Below, in pieces: positions 34,349 to 45,199 of a DNA stretch of 64,000 nucleotides; positions within the stretch are counted from its first letter, which is position 1, and every line of letters begins with the position of its first letter. The stretch lies in NCBI GenBank assembly GCA_003996215.1, contig QJPP01001807.1:346501-410500 (forward strand), read 5' to 3'. A model generated the notes under the pieces. It saw nothing but the letters and a program-made list of their open reading frames with translations, searched no databases and was not told the origin of the DNA. Position numbers and translations under genes: made by a program. This stretch comes from Jaltomata sinuosa. Its lineage: Eukaryota > Streptophyta > Magnoliopsida > Solanales > Solanaceae.

Positions 34349-35688
34349 TGTTAGGCGACTTCCCACTCACACGCAAGTATACATGGTCGTCCAAGTAATA
34401 TAGACTGGTTAGTCCAGATATCATAACCAAGAGACTTATGACTAGCAAATGTTCTAATTTATTCGTATACTGCTAAAATAAATAAGTATGAAAGTAACTA
34501 GAGTATGAGTTGTGTAGTAACTAAAGCACTAAAATAAAATGACAGAATTAAATACGAGCAAGTAATGATTTTTCGGTTCCAAGTTTAGAGAGAATTCCAG
34601 GGTTACAGCTTTATTACATAATCGTACATACTAGTTATTTGAATCGACTTATTTGTTCACCTAGTTGTTGATTCCGAGGTTGATTTTTAAACTATGGTCT
34701 TCCGAGCCTCTAGTTGCCTATCCAAAATAGCATCACAACTACATCATTGAGCGGGGATGTGACATCTTATTTTGAAAGCATTTATATATCTTCCCGTATG
34801 AACCAAGCAAGGCGTTCTAGGTATATTCCTATCCTAGGCGCTAACCTACCCTTTACGTGACACAAGAGAGGCCTTGCTCTTTATATTCCTCAATCTACCT
34901 TGTTGATCCTTCTCTCGAGTTCACAACAATGTTATATATTCATCTTAATGGCGGCCAAGCATCAAAATACTAAACACAGGAATATAAGAACAACTAATAA
35001 TGGCAAATGAACAATCAATCCAAATTCATACTAATTAATCATATGTTTGTAGCTGTAACCCCAGAACAAGGGTTCTTAGCCACTCATGCTAATCAAAAAC
35101 ACAAGTAAATATGTTTTCATCCAAAGTTATGGCTAAGAAAAGGAAGAAGAAAAGAAACATAATGGCAAAATCTAATCTCTGCCTTATGCTCTGAAAATAT
35201 GACGGAACCCTTACAAAAGATGCACAAGGGTTCTGTTTATTGGGTTGGGAAATAAACCCTTTTCCTTTTTAGAATTGGACTAGGAAAAAGCTGAAACTTT
35301 GGTTAGGACAGTGGCTGGCGCCACTGATGCGCCAGGCCTGGGCTTTGGTAGTTCCACCGCTGCGGCGGTACGCCAACAAGGTGCCAAGATAGCCCTGCAG
35401 AAGTTTGGGGCCTGGGGCGCCGCGCCAGGTGTTCTCCAGTGCCTATTTTCTCTTCTATGTTCTCTCCCGAGAATTCCTCTACGTCACTTCCATGCTTTAC
35501 TCTTCCTTTTCGTCTTTCCATGGTTACTTTCTCGCGTCATTTCACCTGCAAGCATCAAATCATATGTATTCGTACAACATATAGCAATTTAACTCAAAAC
35601 ACACAATATGTAGTAAGTAATGCTCTTAAAACATAAGGCAAACATGGGTAAAATAAGATAAACGGGCATATAAATATGCCCAAGATCA
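34349..35688 (-). repeat. 5' LTR of X (1340 bp)
   Basis: Minus-strand limits are TGATCTTGGG at 35688 and CCTAACA at 34349. The opposite-strand fragment 50211-51172 matches its second half, and 25504-25740 matches its start. A GC-rich cluster of gcgcc words lies at 35313-35432, about 70 bp before the TATA position (aataaacag here, TATAAATAG in the 50211 copy). The plus-strand open frame at 35299-35592 is an incidental reading of that cluster. Confidence 0.88.
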
Positions 35689-35699
35689 CTAAAGCAGGC

Positions 35700-37284
35700 C
35701 GATAGAAAATAGGGATAATACCTATAATAACCGCATCATAGGCCTCCATCTTGGGTCTAACTGGAAATGCATAATAATGACCACATTTTCCTTTGAACTA
35801 AGAAACACCATGACCATATCTACAAGTGCTTGGGCTCTACCCCTGTCACCCCCAAGATCCACCTCTATTACTTTACGCACCTCTTCTAGCATGTGGAGCT
35901 GGTGCCTGATAAGTCTGTACCTGAGAACTCTTTTGGGGTTGACTCTACCCATGCTTGGGGTAATCCATTATGATATGACCTAACCCAATACAATCATAAC
36001 ACCCTCCGCCCTGAAAGGGATGTTGTTTCTGTTTGGAAAAACTAGAGTGACTACTATGACCTGAAAATCCCACATGAGAACCTCTAGATATTTTCCCCAA
36101 ACTTTGACTGCCCTGACCATAGTACCTAAAATAACCATCATCCGTAGATTGCAATGTTATATGAACTGATCTACCCTGATGATAACACTGACCCCTACCT
36201 GAGAAGTCCCTACCCCCAGATGATGAACCACCAAAACCATCATTACTACAATCTCTCTTTCCACTACCTCCATAAGCATCGTGGCAAATACGCTAAATTC
36301 TCCTAGCATGATCCACTATATGTTAAAAGTTACCCCCAGTGTCACTAACTGTGTTGTAGCCAACTGCACTGGAGTAATCAGTCCCTTCACAAATTTCCAA
36401 ATCTACTCATCCTCTGATAGAATACTCATCAAGGCATTCCTAGACATGTAATGGAACCTTATCTCATGCTCAGTAACTATCATGGTGCCCTTATCTAAGC
36501 TATCAAACTCATATCTCAAATTCTCCTTCAAACTGCAAGGCACATACTTCCTAAGAAAGGCCTCGGAGAATTATGCCCACGTCATGGGAGGCAAACCCGC
36601 TGGTCTACAACCGAGATAAGATCTCCACCATATCTTCACGGCCCCAACCATCTGGAAAGTAGTATAATCCACTTTATGAGACTTAACCAACCAAAGGTTA
36701 TGCAACCTATCCTGACAACTAACCAAGAACTCATACGCATCCTCCCCAAGTTCACCAGTGAACTTAGGAGGACCCAATCTATCAAATATCTTCTACTTCT
36801 CAACTTTCATCATCGCCCTAACCACAAATGGTGGAGTGACAAGTCTAACTGGTAAAGCATCCATGTGGGGAGCCACATTAATAGTAGGTTGTGCTCCAAG
36901 AGTATGAAAACCCTAAATCGGTTCCCCGCTCTGGAGGCTAAACCATATCTCTAGTCTGTGATCCATCAGGAGTGATAGGTGGACCTCATGTATGACCCAT
37001 ACCCTCCAAGAAACTCAAAATATGAACCATAGTATCATGTAACACTAGGGTGGCTACAAAACTCGATGGAACCTGAGCTGGTCCCATATCCTCTAACTGA
37101 TAATCCTCATCATCAAATTTATTCTCTGGCTCAGGAGATTTTGCCTTGGCATGACCCCTAGCCGATGCTTCACCATGTTCTCTGCCTCTACCACGGCCTG
37201 AACCCCTGCCTCGGCCTTAGTTGGAGCCCCACCAGTGAGTGCATATGCACTATCGTCAGTAGCAGTTGACCTCGTTCTTACCAT
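35700..37284 (-). pseudogene. gag: gag of element Y, broken
   Basis: The start is the ATG at 37284 (MVRTRSTATDD), close to the MVRTRSSAS start of the family 2 gag. The conserved core is at 36777-36571 (MGPPKFTGELGEDAYEFL, VDYTTFQMVGAVKIWWRSYL). The zinc knuckle CYDCIGLGHIIMDYP at about 36010-35965 has lost the last Cys to Tyr. Stops and frameshifts occur throughout. The final codons before 35689 lead into the protease, whose active site is cut off by X. Confidence 0.78.
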
Positions 37285-37487
37285 CTATTGAGAGAATAAA
37301 ACACAAGTTTAGAAGTTAGGGAGTGAACAAGTTGCACGATAAAGAATCAAAGAATAGAATTTTCCTAAGAATGTCCCATAACCTCCCAAAGATTGATATG
37401 GACGTTATCATACTGATATATGAGACTCTACTAGATATTTTCTCTAATACTCATGAGACTGATGAACCTAGTGCTCTGATTCTAACT

Positions 37488-38060
37488 TGTAATGAACCAA
37501 AATCGCTTGAGTTGTGATGGAACCTACCCTAACCCAACCATTGTAGGTAAGACAAACTCAAAAAATGTAATAATCACAATTAATACAATAAATTAGGAAT
37601 TCAAGCACTACAATAAGTACGATGTTTCAAAACATCTCATACTAGAACTGAACAAGGTACTATCCATCCTAAAACTCAGAGAAGAACAAGAGAGACTCTA
37701 ATACAATGCATCCAAAACTAGTACAAAATCTCAAAGAAGTAAGAAAAAATAAAAAGAAATGATAGAGAAAGTCAGAGAAAGTCTCCAAGCTAGAAGCTCA
37801 CTGAAGCTTCAAATCTACAAAAGTACACATGAAACAAAGCCCGTGCTATCCACTAGGATCTGCATTAGAAAGATGCATAAAAGTAAGGGTGAGTAAAGTC
37901 CACTTGTACTCGGTAGGCATCATTGGATGATTGAGCTTAAACAGTAACTATATCAAATAAAGAAACCTTGCACATAGAAAGTCCCAACAGTTCAATATTA
38001 ATGATAGCATACTGTATATCAATCACAAAAAAACATCCAAATGATGATGCATGTAATGAC
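37488..38060 (-). repeat. LTR of element Y (partial)
   Basis: The minus-strand end is ...GGTTCATTACA at 37488, just before the degenerate primer site. Its last ~120 bp match the end of the LTR at 52100-52236. The start is unclear and probably truncated near 38060. No coding seen. Confidence 0.6.
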
Positions 38061-38650
38061 ACTTTAAGTTATTCCTGCATTTGTGCTTTTTTTATACTGT
38101 TAGAGCTTGCCTATAGAGGCCCTAAGTCATTTATGACTTGTTGGGACTGGTGGTTCAGTTCCCTGGCTATTCGTTTTGGCTTTATGGTTGTTTCCCTGTT
38201 TTAGAGCTTTAAATAGAAAATCATTGCCTTTAGTCAACATTCTTAGCTAGCATGCTCGAAATTGAATTCTGACAGTTCCGTTAGCTCCAGAATATGGAGT
38301 TTTGTCTAGTTGGACCTTTAGTCTGGGCCTGGGAACTTTCGATGTGGTTTTGTATTGCTTTTTGTGCTTTTAGGCCAGTTGAAGTTAGAAGTTTGACTTT
38401 GGTCAACTTTTGGTAATCAAAGCGTCAGATTCAAAATTCGATGGTTCCATTAGCTCCGGAATGTCAAGTTTAGGTTATGTAGGTTGTTGGTTTGGGTCTA
38501 GAGTAAGCCAAGATCATTTTGGGTGTTTGGTTTATCTTAGAAAATGTTGACTTGGGTCAACCTTCCTCCAAACCAACCTCGTATAGAAGTTTCATCAATT
38601 TTGTTGAGTCCGAAACATTGTTCCCACTCTAGTAGCATGGGCAGCCAGCT
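38060..38650. repeat. Degenerate ~160-bp tandem repeat block with head-to-head TTGAC boxes
   Basis: Three related segments begin near 38228, 38393 and 38548. Each starts with a tt(t/g)ac-like box followed by gtcaac, and the first two continue with tcagatt…gttccattagctcc(a/g)gaat. The TTGAC..GTCAA arrangement is two WRKY-type W-box cores facing each other. It looks like part of an LTR, but I cannot assign a family or limits. No coding seen. Confidence 0.55.
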
Positions 38651-38651
38651 G

Positions 38652-39510
38652 AGATATTGGTTTCTAGTGGTCGGTCATTTAAGGCTATTACAGACTATGC
38701 CCATATTGTGGAGGACTTGCATTGACTTGATCAGGGGGCTAGAGATAAGAGGCCTTACTATCAAGGTGGCTACAGTGGTTCCAGATAGGGTGGTAGAGGT
38801 TCAGGCTAGTGGGGCCAAGGTTATCAGCCATAGCAACACCAGGGTCAGTCCAACTGACCAGTTCAGGCTTCAGTTCAGACTTCTGGTAGTTCTCAGTTCG
38901 AGCAAGGTTAGTCTTTATGGGGTGCAGCCTGTAGGGCATCAGGCCGTGGATCTTTACTCTCCTCTTCCTCTCTCCTCTTCCTTCCCTTGTACTTGAGGTT
39001 ACCGGTATATCGTCCACTTCCCAGAACTTATTATGTATGTATTGTTATTGCAAGGATCCCATGTGCGTCATTTCTTACTTTCACCTGTGTCTGTTGTGTG
39101 TATATTCTACTTGCTAGCCTTGCATGTTATTTCTGTTGTCTTCCCTTTGGGCTAGTTTCTATGTGACTTTTTCGTAGAATTCTGTGACGATTTGCTTCTA
39201 CTCTACCTGTTACTATGCTTTTATCTGATATGGTCCCAGTCAGCCTATGATACCTACTGGGTACATTTTGCTCTACATTTAGTGCTCATACTACACTCTA
39301 CATCTTCTGGTGCAGATCCTAGTGTGGGCCATCACCGCTAGATTGTTGTGACTCGTTCTTGGAGATCTTGGACTATCCCGACTGAGGGTGAGCTCTTGGC
39401 GACTGGAGCTTAGCTTTTAGTTTATCTTTTGCTTTATGTACTCTATTACTACTCGGAGACATGTGTGTATATATTATTTTGGATGCTTCGTACTCCTTAT
39501 TTGTAGTTCA
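38652..39510 (+). mobile_element. Family 2 scrap: gag piece joined to LTR piece
   Basis: 38652-38950 aligns to the gag of element B around 8967-9250 (SSGRSFKAITDYA, then a Gly/Ser/Gln-rich run with stops). From about 38952 the text is the reverse complement of the LTR at about 47450-46910. Protease and all pol are missing. The junction falls earlier than in element B, so the deletions are independent. The final ~35 bases before 39545 are unassigned. Confidence 0.75.
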
Positions 39511-40007
39511 AGCTCATGAAGTTCTAACTCACTTGCCTGGCTTTGCATGAACTACCCATGACGTCTAACTAAGCTTCAAGTAGGATTTTTTAGTTCCAAA
39601 GGCACGGTTTTTAATCCTACAATCCTATGACTAATTTTCTCTTAAGATGGTTGTCATCCATCCATCATCGGGACAAGTCATTACTACTACGACTCCCTTA
39701 GAACTCTATCCTAAAAAAGAAATATACCCGGTGCAAAAGTACTATCCTCAGGAAAAGAACCAAAAACAAAAGCCGAGGAACCCAACCTAAAAACAAAAAA
39801 TACAAAACAAACCTAACTAAGTTTACTACTAATCATTCTTCTTAATAGCTAAAAACCAGTCACACGATGCTCACAGCAATCAAGATATAGCAATGAAAAT
39901 CATAAGAAGTCACTTCTCCTCCCCACACTTAAACATAGCACTGCTATCAGTGCTTCAAATAAATACATAAAATAAAGAGAGAGAGAGAAGGAACTCCCTG
40001 GGCCTCT

Positions 40008-41245
40008 AGGCGTCATCCTCATCCTCATCAGGAATGAATTCCTGATCCTGCTCAGCTATTGCATTATCAACCACCATCAAAGCGGTCCCAGCATCATCGA
40101 CCTCATCATCATCATCGTCATTAGTGTCATGTATGATCGGCTCATCATCATCCAACGGCTCCTAAAATGCAAGCCCCATCTTGCACATAAACGTTGCGCT
40201 CTTAGTCATCGGGTACCGGTCTCTCAAAGCTATCATCTCCTCCTCGGTCGTAGGTCAACTACAAATTCGAACCTATAGCTCTGCCATCCCATATATTCTA
40301 CCCATCAAACTATCATCTCGCGCCTGTCAGTTGGCATTGGAAAGTACCAGCCCATGTGACGTATCTTGGGGCTTTGTCTTTGTCACATCAACCAGTTTAC
40401 TTACAAGGTACTGGACTTAAGGTGGAACCAAATCATGAATTTCTTCCGCAATATTCTCTTGCCTTAGAAATCAGGTCACCAATCCTCCATAGCAGTAACG
40501 CCATCTTTTCTGATGGTAAAATTTCATCATGTTGTGCCTCAGTACCGAAGCCACATTGATTTGCATTCCCTTCATGAGCTTGTACACCAGCACCACCCTA
40601 TCTTTGATCACTTTATTTGTGTGCTTTCATGGTAGAAGAGTGCTACACATAATTTTTAACCACACTCTATCCTTTTGGCTGAAATACGCATAATGTAGGG
40701 TAGCATGTCTCCCCGTGTCTTTACTTCTTTCCCAACGAGCCATTGAATTTACCCCAAAAAGTGTGTGGCGTATGTCTATATATGGAGGATCCTCTTTTAT
40801 TTCCAAGTATGGTGCTGCATAAACATGTGGTGTTCCCAAGAACTCATTCAGGACCCACTTGGTGAAATGGAGTAACTTTTGCCGCACTTCCACTTGGTGG
40901 CTTCTACCTTCCCCAGTGTGCCAGTTTGCATAAAATTCCCTTACAATAGTAAGGTTGCACTCTCCTTGATCCTGGAAGATGTATTAGATGCCCAATTGGT
41001 ATACCATCTCATGAATTTGAGGGAATTCTGCCTGCAGCCGTGTCTCGTCCACATGCTCATCTCCATGATACTTGGCTTCTTTTTGTGATTCAAACCATTC
41101 GGTCCCCTGTATACATACTGCTCTCTTCCCAAACTTTTTTGGGGGTGCCCGCGGGCGACGGAGCTGCTGTCTCAGATGATTCCCCTTTTCAAGACCTTTT
41201 GCTTCCCGTGCCTTCGGTGACCAGTTTCTTTCCTATTGGAGGCAT
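40008..41245 (-). pseudogene. ORF3, copy 2, interrupted
   Basis: The ATG at 41245-41243 (MPPIGKK) follows the acceptor site at 41251. The best block is 40893-40627 (MEVRQKLLHFTKWVLNEFLGTPH, RWERSKDTGRHATLHYAYFSQ). The protein ends in an acidic tail (DDDDDEVDD, DEDEDDA) with a stop at 40008-40010. A TGA replaces a codon of the N-terminal basic patch, and a shift occurs after TPKKVWEESS. Lesions differ from those in copy 1, so the two decayed independently. Function unknown. Confidence 0.72.
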
Positions 41246-41250
41246 TGTAC

Positions 41251-41843
41251 CTACAACACACAAATTACACAAAATCAGCCCGGTATAATTAGAACTAGCC
41301 AAATTAGTGTTTTCATGAGGCCATAACACCCCACACTTAATTTGCTAGCTATGGTGTCTATAGGTTGATAACATGAGGTACACAGACTTCCCTCTTTCAA
41401 CAAAAGTTTAGTTTCATCATGCTAAGACACCATATCCACTAAATAATTTCCACAAGTACATTCCAAACAATTCTCAAGGATTCTCTATCATTTTTCAAGA
41501 TTAAACACTATTCAAGGCCACTACTTCATTCCATGCACTACACATTCATCATAATTTTTCTTGAAGTTTTAGAGTGACCCCTCTCTTTCTACTACTTACT
41601 TTACTTTCCATAAACCAAGATCCAACACAAAACAAGAAACAATATTCAAAATCCACCAATATTAGTGTACATACAAAAAATAATCTTCTTTTGTGGGTGT
41701 ATTTTAAGCTTTCAAGCATTCTTCAATGGTGGAAAAAGTTTTAATTCTTCCAACAAGATAAACAAAGTTTACACCCACAACTCTTGATAATGGAAAGCAT
41801 AAATAAGAAGTAGGGAGTGTTAGAAAGTAAAGGGAGTTCTTAC
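41251..41843 (-). other. Candidate leader intron of ORF3, copy 2 (593 bp)
   Basis: The donor CAAG|GTAAGAA is at 41844/41843 and the acceptor GTTGTAG|G at 41251/41250. Length and splice sites equal those of copy 1 despite about 10 % substitutions between the copies. Confidence 0.58.
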
Positions 41844-42128
41844 CTTGAGAAATTATGGAGAATGTTAAAGCTTGAAGTGGGAAACAATGGAGGAAGGAGA
41901 GAGAATTTGAGAGAGAATGGGGGAGGGGCGGCGCTCCACTTTGAAGAATAAACAGAAAAATTAGGATTTAGGGTTTTTTTAAGGAGCAGGGAGTCAAGAT
42001 TTCGAGTCTTGGGTCGGTTGACCCTTGACCCACCCCTTTTTCTAAATATGTGGAATGCTTGGATTGGCTATGGGGCACTGCCCCCTTGCTGTGCCAGAAC
42101 TGGCACTTAGAAGTTCGACCATTGGTAT

Positions 42129-42227
42129 GTATATATATGCTTTTGCCCTATCTCTCATTATATATTCCGCTTCTCTTTAGTTAAATTATTATTTACTGCT
42201 TTCCGCATGTTTCGGGATAGGAAAGTA
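42129..42227. other. Unassigned AT-rich junction segment
   Basis: About 100 bp with (ta)n near 42127 and text such as ccgcttctctttag lie between the ORF3 cassette and the truncated integrase of F. It resembles LTR text, but I could not place it. Confidence 0.4.
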
Positions 42228-43070
42228 GTACTAAGCTGAACCTCTGTACCCAAATCTCTCTGTATAGCTTTCCAGAACTAAGATGTGAACTGAGTGCCGC
42301 AATCTGAAATGATAGAAGCTTGGACCCCGTGCAATTGAACAACCTCACGAAAGTAAATCTGAGTTAACCTGTCTACACCATAGGAATGATGAACCGGTAA
42401 GAAGTGGGCCAACTTAGTCAGCCAATCCACAATCACCCAAATGGAATCAAAACACTAAAAAGTACGAGGAAAACCAATAATGAAGTCCATAGTAATACCT
42501 TCCCACTTTCACTCAGGAATGGGAAATCGCTGCATCAAACTACCTGGTGTCATGTGCTCGAACTTCCCCTGCTGATAGTTCAAGCACCAAGATATGAACT
42601 CTGCTACATCCCACTTCATACCACTCCACCTATAAAGTTGTCTCAAATCTCTATACATCTTTGTCGTGCCAGGATGAATGGAGTATCTAAAACAATGCGC
42701 CTCATGAAGTATCAACTGAATCAAATCTCCAACCCTCGGAACACAAAGTCAACCACCAAACCTCAGAATACCATCAGAACCCAAAGTATGTTGGCTGGCC
42801 TCACCCCTAACTACCTCATCACGAAGGTCACACAAACTCTGATCCTTGAACTATCAGCTCTGAATCTAATCAACTAGAGTAGAACGAACCTCAACACTGG
42901 CGAGAACCCAACTGGAATCCGACAAATCAATCCTAACTAAGTGGTTAGCCAAGGACTAGATGTCCAAGGCCAACGGTCTCTCAGAAATTGCAAGTGAATC
43001 TAGGCTGCCCATACTCACCGCCTTCGGACTAAAGGCATCACTACCACGTTTGCCTTGCCCGGATGGTATA
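42228..43070 (-). pseudogene. int: Integrase N-terminal and core part of F
   Basis: The zinc-binding segment is at 42724-42509 (HEAHCFRYSIHPGTTKMYRDL, YRWSGMKWDVAEF). The final Cys pair reads CLNYQQ, so one of the HHCC cysteines is Tyr. The core follows with DSIWVIVDWLTKLAHFLPV near 42440 and ASIISDCGTQFTSQFW near 42310. The gene is cut at 42228 before the catalytic Glu region. Confidence 0.8.
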
Positions 43071-43079
43071 GAATAGTGA

Positions 43080-44355
43080 AATCATAGTCCTCCAGCAACT
43101 CGATCCATCTCCTCTGCCTTGAGTTTAGCTCTCGCTGACTCGTAATGTACTGAAGACTATGGTGATCGGTGAATATCTCACAATGAACTCTATATAAGTA
43201 GTGCCTCCAGATCTTGAGCGCGAAGACTACCGCCTACAACTTTAAGTCAAGAGTGGGGTAGTTTCCCATGTGAACCTTTAGCTTCCTCGATGCATATGCT
43301 ATCATTCGACCCTACTGCATCAACACACAACCAAGACCAACCCCGGAAGCATCATAATAAATGGTGAAACTCTGACCCTCGATCGACAAGGTCAAAACTG
43401 GAGCTGAAGTCAATAGGGCATTAAGCCACTGGAAGCTATCCTCGCACAGATCTGACAATTGAAATGAAACATCCTTCCTAGTCAGCCTAGTCAAGGGTGC
43501 TGCTATGGAAGAAAATCCCTCAATGAACCGCCTGTAGTACTCGGCTAATCTAATAAAGCTGTGAACCTCAGTAGGAATAGTAGGTCGAGGCCAATCACGA
43601 ACCGCTGAAATCTTACACGGATCAACTCTAATCCCATCCTTAGACACCACGTGCCCTAGGAATGCAACTGACTAAAGACAAAACTCACACTTTGAGAACT
43701 TGGCATAAAGACGATGATCTCTCAAAGTCTACTATACAGTACTTAAGTGCTGCTCATGCTCATCTCTACTCCTCGAGTCTATCAGAATGTCTTTAATGAA
43801 GACTATCACGAACATATCCAAGTACGAGCTAAGAACCCTGTTCATTAAGTCCATGAAAAGTGCGGGGGTATTAGTCAACCCAAAAGACATTATCAGGAAC
43901 TCATAGTGGCCATAATGTGTCCTGAATATTGTCTTAGATATGTCCTCCGCCCTAATCCTCAACTGATGGTAGTCGGACCTCAAAATAATCTTTGAAAACA
44001 CGGTTGAACCCTGAAGATGATCAAACAACTCATCAATCCTCGGTATCGAATACCTATTCTTTATTGTCACCTTATTCAATTGCGGATAATCAATACACAT
44101 CCGCATCAACCCATCCTTTTTCTTCACAAAGAGAACATGAGCACCCTAAGGAGACACACTAAGTCTAATAAACCATTTAGCTAACAAATCCTGGAGCTGC
44201 TCCTTAAGCTCTCTCAACTCATCAGGAGTTATATGGTAAGGAGGAATAGAAATGGGCATGGTGCCCGGCTTTAACTCAGTGGCAATGTCAACATCTATCT
44301 CAGGTGGAAGACCTGGCAGGTCAGTAGGAAACACATCTAGGAAGTCTCTAACCAC
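43080..44355 (-). pseudogene. pol: RT and RNase H of F, catalytic Asp lost
   Basis: The RT entry is at 44355-44146 (FLDVFPTDLPGLPPE.DVD, MPISIPPYHI). A TAG follows, replacing the Trp of the SPWG block. Fingers and palm are at 44127-43732 (MKKKDGLMRMCIDYPQLNKV, LRSDYHQL, FGLTNTPALFMDLMN). The YxDD motif reads FIKDILI, with Lys for the first Asp, so polymerase activity would be lost. The connection and RNase H are at 43650-43312 (IRLAEYYRRFIEGFSSIAAP, YYDASGVGLGCVLMQ) and continue to about 43080. Confidence 0.88.
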
Positions 44356-44499
44356 ATGAACAGACTCAGGAGATGAAGGGTCAGCACTAGCATCTCGGAC
44401 ATATGCTAGATAAGCTAAACACCTACGGGAAATAAACCTCCTAGATCAAAGACAAGATATATTCCCAGAAAGTGTGCAGCTGATAGAACCCTGCCACAC

Positions 44500-44880
44500 A
44501 ACCGGGGATACACCAGGCACGGCTATGGTAATGTTCTTGGCATAACAATCCAAAACCGCATAGTGAGGGGATAACCAGTCCATTCCCAGTATCACATCAA
44601 AATATTATATATCAAGTATCATCAAATCACCCCAAGTCTCCAAATCACCAACAGATATCATGCAAGATCTCACAATCCGATCTAGTACTAAAGAATCTCC
44701 TACTGGGGTCAAAACAGAAATAGGAACAGATAATGGCTCACTGGACAACCCCAAACAAGGCAGAAAGTAGGCAGATACATATGAACAAGTAGATCCAGGA
44801 TCAAATAAAGCCATAGCAAACTGATGGCATACAAAAATTATACCTGTAATTACAGCATCCGAGGCCTCTGCCTCTGATCA
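44500..44880 (-). pseudogene. Aspartic protease of F
   Basis: Block 44814-44605 reads MALFDPGSTCSYVSAYFLPCLGL, GDSLVLDRIVRSC and DLETWGDLMILDI. After a stop the flap-end motif DVILGMDWLSPHYAVLDC follows near 44590-44540. The active-site DPGS matches element B. The copy is more complete than B because pol follows it. Confidence 0.82.
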
Positions 44881-45049
44881 CCTAGGGACCGCATAAAACT
44901 AATGACGACATCCACCGGCCCGATCGTCATCCTTACCACCTACTCTGCCATGTGGAGCACCACCTTTATCCCGACCACTACCTCCCCAAGACGGTGGCTG
45001 AACTGAGTGAATAGGCTGAGCTGGTGGAGCGGTTGGCTGAACTATACCT

Positions 45050-45175
45050 TACTAGGGGAAATCTCTAGAAAAATGGCCACTAACTCCGCACGCATAGCAG
45101 GTTGTACCCTGCTGGGGGCAATCTCTAGAATAATGACCGTTGACTCCACACTCATAGCACGACCCTGACATCCCA
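45050..45175 (-). repeat. Duplicated zinc-knuckle unit of F gag
   Basis: Two CCHC units lie 60 bp apart (tails at about 45057 and 45117 on the plus strand). The upstream unit in gag order is full (CYECGVNGHYSRDC); the second reads CYACGVSGHFSRDF with the last Cys changed to Phe. The same duplication is present in element B. Confidence 0.75.
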
Positions 45176-45199
45176 CCCTATCGAGACGAACCCGCTGAA

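Larger units (their letters stand above)
25741..35688 (-). mobile_element. Athila-like gypsy element X with ORF3 in env position
   Basis: The minus-strand order is LTR (35688-34349), tRNA-Asp primer site, gag, protease, RT, RNase H, integrase, repeat array, ORF3 with leader intron, and truncation at 25741 before the 3' LTR. There is no chromodomain. The primer site and an extra ORF after integrase are typical of the Athila lineage. It is inserted in element Y just before the Y protease active site. It is defective: the 3' LTR is missing and several stops are present, although many blocks are well preserved. Confidence 0.85.
35689..38060 (-). mobile_element. Gypsy element Y (minus), interrupted by X
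   Basis: The minus strand carries LTR, degenerate primer site (gctctgattcta, 37473-37484), gag, zinc knuckle and the start of protease, then stops where X begins. The pol-less copy at 51174-52236 (plus strand) shows the uninterrupted sequence across the X insertion point. The remainder of Y is not found in the window. Lineage within gypsy is uncertain, probably chromovirus. Confidence 0.72.
39545..42128 (-). mobile_element. Second copy of the Athila ORF3 cassette, without gag-pol
   Basis: It matches 25741-28320 at roughly 90 % by eye, in the same orientation and with the same left breakpoint (gcatgaactaccc). It keeps ORF3, the 593-bp intron, TC-rich leader, telo-box and the first part of the GC-rich array, and ends at 42128. 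On the minus strand a purine tract aagtgtggggagg lies at about 39930-39916 after the ORF3 stop. No other Athila part adjoins it. Confidence 0.82.

Noticed and set aside
35299..35592. 97-codon plus-strand open frame rich in Ala and Gly
   Set aside because: It is the antisense reading of the GC-rich cluster in the X LTR, with no homologue-like features.
42404..42877. 157-codon plus-strand open frame
   Set aside because: It lies antisense to the zinc-binding and core region of the F integrase; the minus strand has the recognised motifs.
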